Positions 1 to 4,006 of a stretch of DNA of 7,186 bases are shown here, piece by piece. The first letter of the stretch is position 1. Each line of letters starts with the position of its first letter. Made by a program: the position numbers and the translations under genes. Source of the DNA: Muribaculaceae bacterium (GTDB lineage: Bacteria > Bacteroidota > Bacteroidia > Bacteroidales > Muribaculaceae); contig JAFZSS010000193.1 in the NCBI GenBank assembly GCA_017619255.1, positions 1 to 7,186 on the forward strand, written 5' to 3'. Below the pieces are notes generated by a model that had not been told where the DNA came from, searched no databases, and saw nothing but the letters and a program-made list of their open reading frames with translations.

Positions 1-31
1 CAACACATTATATAATAATTTCAAGTAAGAC

Positions 32-364
32 ATGGATTACAAGAAGACCAACGCTCCACTCACTACGACCGTACATGACATCATCGAGATGGCAGAGCCC
101 ACAGGCAACATCTATGAGACCGTTTGCATCATCAGCAAGCGTGCCAACCAGATTGCAGCCGAGATGAAGTCCGATCTGGAAAAGAAACTCCAGGAGTTTG
201 CTCAGCAGAGCGATAACCTCGAGGAAATCAGCGAGAACCGCGAGCAGATTGAAATCTCGAAATACTACGAGAAGCTGCCCAAGCCCACCTTGATAGCCAC
301 TCAAGAGTACTTGGAAGACAAGCTCGCCTTCCGCAACCTTGCTAAAGAAAAGGAAGAGTTTTGA
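32..364 (+). CDS. rpoZ: DNA-directed RNA polymerase omega/Rpb6-like subunit, Bacteroidetes type
   Basis: A 110-residue soluble protein matching the short omega/Rpb6-like subunit of Bacteroidetes RNA polymerase, a small accessory subunit that helps fold and assemble beta-prime. The recognisable core is the segment around residues 26-42 (NIYETVCIISKRANQIA), which corresponds to the conserved omega motif where a helix with an RA/RAxQ element packs on beta-prime. The C-terminal half (about 67-100, with NREQIEISKYYEKLPKP) is the conserved extension I know from Bacteroides homologues; 110 residues is also their usual length. The ATG at 32 fits the start MDYKKTNAP of the family. No clear Shine-Dalgarno precedes it, as is normal in this phylum. 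Its promoter lies left of the window. A strong terminator starts 9 bp after the stop, so it is the last gene of its transcript. The family assignment rests on remembered homologues, but I consider it firm. Confidence 0.9.
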   Translation: MDYKKTNAPLTTTVHDIIEMAEPTGNIYETVCIISKRANQIAAEMKSDLEKKLQEFAQQSDNLEEISENREQIEISKYYEKLPKPTLIATQEYLEDKLAFRNLAKEKEEF

Positions 365-372
365 GAATAATG

Positions 373-404
373 TTAACGGCGCTACACGGCGCCGTTAATT
401 TTTT
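373..404 (+). terminator. Intrinsic terminator of rpoZ
   Basis: A perfect 10-bp stem, TTAACGGCGC (373-382) pairing with GCGCCGTTAA (389-398), closes a 6-nt loop and is followed directly by six T residues (399-404). It begins 9 bp past the rpoZ stop, the expected layout for Rho-independent termination. On the opposite strand the hairpin is not followed by a T-run, so it would be a poor terminator for comF arriving from the right. Confidence 0.9.
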
Positions 405-431
405 GGTCATCCGCGTTTTGTGGTATCTTTG
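402..431 (+). promoter_or_regulatory. Bacteroidetes-type promoter pointing into comF (antisense)
   Basis: TTTG at 402-405 and TATCTTTG at 424-431 are separated by 18 bp, closely matching the Bacteroidetes consensus of a -33 TTTG and a -7 TAnnTTTG. The -33 element lies in the T-tract of the rpoZ terminator. Transcription would start near 437-440 and run rightward, antisense to the 3' end of comF, whose stop is at 449-451. No sense gene lies downstream on this strand before 2764. An ATG at 437 opens a 56-codon frame to 607, but that frame is in exact antisense register with comF and may be fortuitous. The motif match is direct; activity is inference. Confidence 0.55.
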
Positions 432-448
432 TTGCCATGGTGAGTGGC

Positions 449-1156
449 TTATTCCAGTCTTGCGGCGGCGAGCGTGAACAGGGAAACAGTCACATTTGGG
501 ATTTGTATCAGAAGCGAGGCACACACGGTGAGCGTGGACCCCGTTGTGATGACATCATCGACCAGGAGAATGTGTTTGCCGGCCAGCTGGTCGGCGTTTT
601 TCTTTAGGGCATAGTTACCCTGAATGTTCTGCCAGCGCTCCATGGCTCCCTTGTGAGTTTGGGTGGAGTGGGGACGCACGGCTTTCAGTGCTTTCACATA
701 GGGAATGTGAAGCGTTTCGGAGATGCCTTCTGCGAGGTATTCGCTCTGGTTGTAGCCGCGGTGGGCCAGTTTGCTGCGATGTAACGGCACGGCTGTAACC
801 GCGTCGATGGTGTCAAAGAAATGACTCCCGGCCATGTCGCCGACGGCGCGTGCTGCAAGCCATTTGCCCATGCGGGGCATGTTGTGGTACTTGATGTCAT
901 GCAGGATGTTGGAATAGGGTGCCCCTTTCTCGTAAAAGAAATAGGCCGTGGCGCGCTCGATGGGCACCATGCCGGCAAAATGCTGCTCCATGGTATTGAA
1001 ATCGGTTTCCTCATATCGGGTGCGGGGCAATGCGGCCAGGCATTGCCGGCATAGCCAGCGCTCATCACTGTCCAGTGCCTGATGGCATACAGGACACACG
1101 CGGGGCAAAGCCATATCGGCTGCAGCGTTAAGCCATTGTTTAATCGTCTTGATCAT
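449..1156 (-). CDS. comF: ComF family phosphoribosyltransferase-like protein
   Basis: A 235-residue ComF/GntX-type protein. The N-terminus carries a zinc-binding four-cysteine cluster (C21, C24, C36, C39; CPVC and CRQC). The rest is a type I phosphoribosyltransferase fold: the conserved HRSKLAHRGYNQSE segment at about 126-139, a THKG element at 167-170 followed by ERW, and the PRPP-binding loop LLVDDVITTGST at 197-208. In naturally competent bacteria ComF family proteins act in uptake or processing of transforming DNA, at the cytoplasmic side; in Bacteroidales the substrate and role are unknown to me, so the name describes the family rather than proven competence. The ATG at 1156 overlaps the recX stop by 17 bp, pointing to coupled translation as the last gene of the patatin–recX–comF unit. 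The length is normal for the family and all motifs look intact. A promoter-like sequence points at its 3' end from the opposite strand. Confidence 0.9.
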   Translation of the reverse strand: MIKTIKQWLNAAADMALPRVCPVCHQALDSDERWLCRQCLAALPRTRYEETDFNTMEQHFAGMVPIERATAYFFYEKGAPYSNILHDIKYHNMPRMGKWLAARAVGDMAGSHFFDTIDAVTAVPLHRSKLAHRGYNQSEYLAEGISETLHIPYVKALKAVRPHSTQTHKGAMERWQNIQGNYALKKNADQLAGKHILLVDDVITTGSTLTVCASLLIQIPNVTVSLFTLAAARLE

Positions 1157-1634
1157 CGAGACGGGAGACTTGTTTTACACACTCGCCGGCGATGCCGGTT
1201 TCGAACCCGCGCGATGCGGCAAACCGCATCATCGCTGCCCATGCAGCCCTCGGCTCGCGGCCTTTTACGGTGCGCCATTTGGCGCGCAGCAGTTCCACAA
1301 GACGCTGACGATATCGTTCCTCGTCAATCGCTGTCATCGTTTCGTCAATAACCTCTGGGGGAATACCTTTCTGTCGTAACTGATATGCGATTTTGATTCT
1401 GCCCCATCCGTTATAGGTGAAGCGGTCGTTGACAAAGGCATGGGCAAAACGCGCTTCATTGATGAATCCCTGTTCGGTGAGTTGGGTGAGCACTTGTTGG
1501 GCGTCAGCCGTATTCAGGCCCCATTTGAGCAGCTTCTCGCGGATGTCGCCGGGCGCTTGCTCGCTGCGGGAACAGAGGGCGGCGGCGCGATTGAGCGCCT
1601 GGGCGGGGGTGAGTTGCCGGGTGGGTTTATTCAT
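1140..1634 (-). CDS. recX: RecX family recombination regulator
   Basis: A 164-residue RecX-like protein. RecX binds RecA–DNA filaments and modulates (usually inhibits) recombinase and co-protease activity in the cytoplasm. The sequence shows the family's helical-repeat pattern: ALNRAAALCSRSEQ (13-26), the IREKLLKWGL helix (31-40), the central GFINEARFAHAFVNDR signature (56-71) and GRIKIAYQLRQKGI (78-91), then a basic C-terminal repeat ending near RFAASRGFE (137-145). The frame is open up to 1733, but those upstream codons encode a low-complexity Ser/Thr/Pro stretch that does not resemble RecX. I chose the ATG at 1634, which gives MNKPTRQLTP, the normal family length, and an 8-bp overlap with the patatin stop. 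No Shine-Dalgarno is evident, so translation may depend on coupling. recA is not in the window; here recX sits between a phospholipase gene and comF. Confidence 0.88.
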   Translation of the reverse strand: MNKPTRQLTPAQALNRAAALCSRSEQAPGDIREKLLKWGLNTADAQQVLTQLTEQGFINEARFAHAFVNDRFTYNGWGRIKIAYQLRQKGIPPEVIDETMTAIDEERYRQRLVELLRAKWRTVKGREPRAAWAAMMRFAASRGFETGIAGECVKQVSRLDDQDD

Positions 1635-2517
1635 CGGTGCTGTCGGTGGTGGCTTGCTTGTGGTCGCCATCGAGGAAGCTCTTGAGCTCGTCAAGGCGTT
1701 GTAAAGCCTCCTCGCGTCCTTGCTGATAAACACGCTTCATCTCCTCGGGGTTGTGGGTCGTGCGACTGATGTTTAGTGCTTTTTGGGGGCGGAACACAAA
1801 GGCATTGCCCTTACGCTCCTGTTCCCTCACCTGTTGCAGTTGCATGTTGTAGTGGGCCGGCCGTTTCATGAGCGCTTCGATGACCTTCGGATACTTGCGC
1901 AACAGCAGTTTCATCAGCCAGAGCCCGTGTTCAGAGGTTTTGCGGTAACCCTCTTCACGGGTAAGGACGACGACATTGCGGATGTAGCCCTTGTTCATCA
2001 TGAATTCCAAAGGGATGTTGTCGGCTAGGCCGCCATCAAGCAGGAAGCGTCCTCCCACCTCCACGGGCTGAGCCACCACTGGCATTGATGCCGAGGCTCG
2101 TATCCATTCAAATGTGTCGTCATTGACGCGGTCGAGACGCTGATAGACGCCCTCGCCCGTATTCACATCAAAACAGACAGCGTAGCACTCCATCGGTGAT
2201 GTCTCAAACACATTGGCGTCAAACACATCATAGTGGGTGGGCACCAGTTTGTAGGCGAACTCTGCATTGTAGTAGTTGCCTGTCTTGAGCAGCGAGAGGA
2301 GTCCGCTGTAGCGCCTGTCATGGGCAAAGCGGATGTTGTAACGCAAGGCGCGTCCAGGCTGCCCGGACTTGTAGTTGCAGCCGAAGGCGATGCCTGCCGA
2401 CACGCCTGCCATGCCGTCAAGGTATATCTGATTCTCCATGAGGACATCAAGGATGCCGCAGGTGTACATGCCGCGCATGCCACCTCCCTCGAGCACAATG
2501 CCTGTTTTGCCTGTCAT
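1627..2517 (-). CDS. Patatin-like phospholipase family protein
   Basis: A 296-residue patatin-fold serine hydrolase resembling the bacterial YjjU-like group. Such enzymes are lipid acyl hydrolases, but the natural substrate is not predictable here. Signatures of the Ser–Asp catalytic dyad are complete: the glycine-rich oxyanion loop LEGGGMRG at 9-16, the nucleophile elbow GVSAG with S40, and DGG with D161 (FLLDGGLADNIPLE, about 158-171). No signal peptide or membrane helix is seen, so it is predicted cytoplasmic or peripheral. The frame is open upstream to 2622, but that extension crosses the putative promoter and is unlike the family; the ATG at 2517 (MTGKTGIVLEGGG) puts the oxyanion loop at its usual distance from the N-terminus. 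The protein ends in an acidic, Thr/Ser-rich tail. It is the first gene of the operon and overlaps recX by 8 bp. Why a lipase is coupled to recX and comF is not evident. Confidence 0.9.
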   Translation of the reverse strand: MTGKTGIVLEGGGMRGMYTCGILDVLMENQIYLDGMAGVSAGIAFGCNYKSGQPGRALRYNIRFAHDRRYSGLLSLLKTGNYYNAEFAYKLVPTHYDVFDANVFETSPMECYAVCFDVNTGEGVYQRLDRVNDDTFEWIRASASMPVVAQPVEVGGRFLLDGGLADNIPLEFMMNKGYIRNVVVLTREEGYRKTSEHGLWLMKLLLRKYPKVIEALMKRPAHYNMQLQQVREQERKGNAFVFRPQKALNISRTTHNPEEMKRVYQQGREEALQRLDELKSFLDGDHKQATTDSTDE

Positions 2518-2578
2518 CTTGATATGATCATTAATCGTAAAAAACCTAAAACCTCCGGCTTTAGGAACAAAGCGGTCG

Positions 2579-2586
2579 CAAATATA
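2579..2586 (-). promoter_or_regulatory. -7 box of the patatin–recX–comF operon
   Basis: On the minus strand the bases 2586-2579 read TATATTTG, an exact TAnnTTTG match, followed by C as is common in Bacteroidetes promoters. I see no TTTG at the expected 17-20 bp upstream, so the -33 element is weak or absent. Transcription would start near 2570-2575, leaving a 5' leader of roughly 55 nt before the patatin ATG at 2517. Confidence 0.5.
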
Positions 2587-2659
2587 CACAAAAATGTTGA
2601 GTATTGGGCACTTGGACCGCAAAAAATGCGTGTTTGGACATCCCGATAAACATGATTTT

Positions 2660-2676
2660 TGACAAAAAAGTTGTCA
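2660..2676. repeat. 17-bp dyad in the patatin/pyrE divergent region
   Basis: TGACAA (2660-2665) and TTGTCA (2671-2676) form a perfect 6-bp inverted repeat around the 5-nt spacer AAAAG. An overlapping 13-bp palindrome, TTTTTG-A-CAAAAA, spans 2656-2668. The dyad lies about 75 bp behind the patatin -7 box and about 30 bp upstream of the pyrE promoter candidate, so it could be an operator. No T-run follows it, so it is not a terminator. The symmetry is seen directly; binding by a regulator is inference. Confidence 0.4.
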
Positions 2677-2705
2677 TCAGTGTGCGTTAACCGAAGGTTT
2701 TTTAC

Positions 2706-2713
2706 TAATTTCG
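2706..2713 (+). promoter_or_regulatory. Weak -7 candidate for pyrE
   Basis: TAATTTCG differs from TAnnTTTG by one base and is followed by C. No TTTG is found at 17-20 bp upstream. It is the best rightward match in the intergenic region, and would give a leader of about 45 nt before the pyrE ATG at 2764. The leader has a T-rich run near 2731-2739 but no convincing attenuator hairpin; a short AACC-GAA-GGTT stem at 2689-2699 lies just before the box. Confidence 0.3.
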
Positions 2714-2763
2714 CCCATCGAATTCAACCTCTTTTTTTGAACAACCCAACTTTTCAACAGACG

Positions 2764-3414
2764 ATGAAATTAGATACTCTGCTCGCTGAGAAATTGATTC
2801 AAATTAATGCCATCAAGTTGCAGCCCGATAGTCCCTTCACTTGGGCTACAGGTTGGCAGTCCCCCATATATACCGACCTGAGAATGACCTTGTCCTATCC
2901 CGAGGTGCGCAACCTCATCAAGGTGGAGATGGCCCGGCTCATCATGGAGAACTTCGGTGATGCCGAGGTTGTTGCCGGCATTGCCACAGGAGCCATCGCG
3001 CATGGTGCCCTTGTTGCCGACTCGCTGGCTATGCCCTTTGTCTATGTGCGCTCCACCCCTAAGGATCATGGTCTTGAGAATCTCATTGAGGGCGACATCA
3101 AGCCCGGCCAGAAGGTCGTGCTCATCGAGGATCAACTCTCGACCGGTAACAACTGCATGAAGTGCCTTAATACCGTGCGCGAGGCAGGGGGTATCGTGCT
3201 GGGTGTCGTGGTCATCTTTGATTACCAGTTCTCTCAGGCAGCCAAGGCCCTCAAGCGAGCCAAGTTGCCTGTCATCACACTCACCAATTTCGACACCATG
3301 CTTGATGTGGCCATCGACAGTTGCAACATCACCAGCGCCGATGCCGAGGCCCTGCAGCACTGGCACAACGAGCCAGAGAACTGGGCTCCCGCTGGCTTTG
3401 ACGCCGTTGACTAA
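2764..3414 (+). CDS. pyrE: Orotate phosphoribosyltransferase
   Basis: A 216-residue cytoplasmic enzyme of de novo pyrimidine synthesis that joins orotate to PRPP to give OMP and pyrophosphate. Family landmarks include AIKLQPDSPFTWATGWQSPIY (about 16-36), the orotate/ribose-binding IATGAIAHGALVA region (73-85), and the mobile catalytic loop STPKDHGLENLIEG (97-110) with K100, D101 and H102. The PRPP loop is at 118-131 (VVLIEDQLSTGNNC) and is atypical: family members I know from Bacteroides have EDLISTGGS where this one has EDQLSTGNN, and a CxxC (C131, C134) follows directly. An upstream extension to 2659 is open but is not conserved sequence; the ATG at 2764 gives the usual MxLxxLLAEKL start and length. 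The next gene follows 31 bp later on the same strand, a pairing I associate with Bacteroidales. Function is confident; the loop may affect kinetics. Confidence 0.92.
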   Translation: MKLDTLLAEKLIQINAIKLQPDSPFTWATGWQSPIYTDLRMTLSYPEVRNLIKVEMARLIMENFGDAEVVAGIATGAIAHGALVADSLAMPFVYVRSTPKDHGLENLIEGDIKPGQKVVLIEDQLSTGNNCMKCLNTVREAGGIVLGVVVIFDYQFSQAAKALKRAKLPVITLTNFDTMLDVAIDSCNITSADAEALQHWHNEPENWAPAGFDAVD

Positions 3415-3445
3415 TCCGTTATCTTGATAAACTTTAAGTGTTAAC

Positions 3446-3889
3446 ATGGAATCATTCAAGAGTGCTCCACATGTCATTGACTGTGATGCCGCGACTATCT
3501 ATAGCAAGTTGACCAATCCCTCCCTGATTCATCATCAGATCGAGACTCATGCCGACCACATCGACAGCGAGTCGCGCCGCCACCTGGACACGGTGAGGTT
3601 TAATGAGGACTCGATATCCATCCAGTCCCCGATGGGCGAGGTGACCTTGGCGCTTGACCATGAGCAGAGCGTTGAAGGACAGCGCGTCGTTTACACCGCG
3701 TCCCAGTCGCCAGTGCCCATCAATATGGTTGTCAATCTCGAGGCTCAGCCCGACGGCAACACGATGAGCACGGCAGAGTTGCAGTTGCAGCTGCCGTTCT
3801 TCCTGCGCAAGATGGTCGAGGGACAGTTGCAGGAGGGCGCTAACCAGTTCGGTGAACTTCTCGCCCGCATACCCTTTGACCGCCTTTAA
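3446..3889 (+). CDS. SRPBCC (START-like) family protein
   Basis: A 147-residue protein resembling the small SRPBCC/polyketide-cyclase-like proteins that often sit directly downstream of pyrE in Bacteroides relatives. The pattern fits a helix-grip fold: an N-terminal strand and helix (about 1-30, ending in TNPSLIHHQIE), a series of alternating strands through the middle (about 48-118; DSISIQSPMGEVTLAL, QRVVYTAS, PINMVVNLEA, STAELQLQLP), and a long amphipathic C-terminal helix (about 120-143, FLRKMVEGQLQEGANQFGELLARI). Such folds bind hydrophobic ligands in a cavity. The ligand and cellular role are unknown and no catalytic residues can be named. There is no signal peptide. The 31-bp gap after pyrE contains no terminator, so the two are probably one transcript. 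No convincing terminator follows; an AT-rich TTTAAC/GTTAAA pair at 3885-3906 lacks a T-run. Confidence 0.75.
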   Translation: MESFKSAPHVIDCDAATIYSKLTNPSLIHHQIETHADHIDSESRRHLDTVRFNEDSISIQSPMGEVTLALDHEQSVEGQRVVYTASQSPVPINMVVNLEAQPDGNTMSTAELQLQLPFFLRKMVEGQLQEGANQFGELLARIPFDRL

Positions 3890-3930
3890 CCTTTGTAACC
3901 GTTAAATATATATAAGGATGAGCGCAATCG

Positions 3931-3961
3931 TTTGTGGTTGTGCTTTTTTGTGCTATCTTTG
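3931..3961 (+). promoter_or_regulatory. Promoter of the GHL10–dockerin gene
   Basis: TTTG (3931-3934) and TATCTTTG (3954-3961) are exactly 19 bp apart, an essentially perfect match to the Bacteroidetes primary sigma factor consensus, followed by C. Predicted initiation near 3966-3970 leaves an AT-rich 5' leader of about 40 nt before the ATG at 4007, without a Shine-Dalgarno sequence. The gene therefore appears to be transcribed separately from pyrE. Confidence 0.8.
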
Positions 3962-4006
3962 CACGATATAAACGAATTTTAAGAATTAACCACAAATCTT
4001 TAGAAT

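Noticed and set aside
1..31. End of an upstream gene, or the rpoZ promoter, in the first 31 bases
   Set aside because: The stretch is AT-rich with no TAnnTTTG box and too short to show any reading frame; nothing can be supported.
1635..1733. Upstream extension of recX to 1733, including an alternative ATG at 1670
   Set aside because: The added residues are Ser/Thr/Pro-rich and unlike RecX; the frame lies over the conserved reading frame of the patatin gene. The ATG at 1634 gives normal family length and a compact overlap.
2518..2622. Upstream extension of the patatin gene to 2622
   Set aside because: It would cross the TATATTTG -7 box and add non-family sequence before the oxyanion loop. 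The ATG at 2517 fits the family N-terminus.
2659..2763. Upstream extension of pyrE to 2659
   Set aside because: It would include the dyad and the promoter candidate; the added residues do not resemble any PyrE N-terminus, whereas ATG 2764 does.
3415..3445. TTATC-TT-GATAA palindrome between pyrE and the SRPBCC gene as a regulatory site
   Set aside because: It is a 5-bp AT-rich dyad with a 2-nt spacer, which cannot form a hairpin with a normal loop, and there is no supporting promoter or T-run.
2770..3477. Long open frame of 235 codons on the minus strand opposite pyrE
   Set aside because: It mirrors pyrE codons, has no recognisable family features, and lies opposite a clearly conserved gene; it is an antisense shadow.
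3885..3906. TTTAAC/GTTAAA inverted repeat after the SRPBCC gene as a terminator
   Set aside because: The stem is AT-only apart from one pair, the loop is 10 nt, and an alternating TA run rather than a T-tract follows.
3918..3971. A 17-residue cysteine-rich frame (ATG at 3918) preceded by AAGG
   Set aside because: It overlaps both the -33 and -7 boxes of the strong promoter at 3931-3961, so it would be mostly untranscribed from that promoter. The cysteines come from the T- and G-rich promoter sequence. I regard it as chance.
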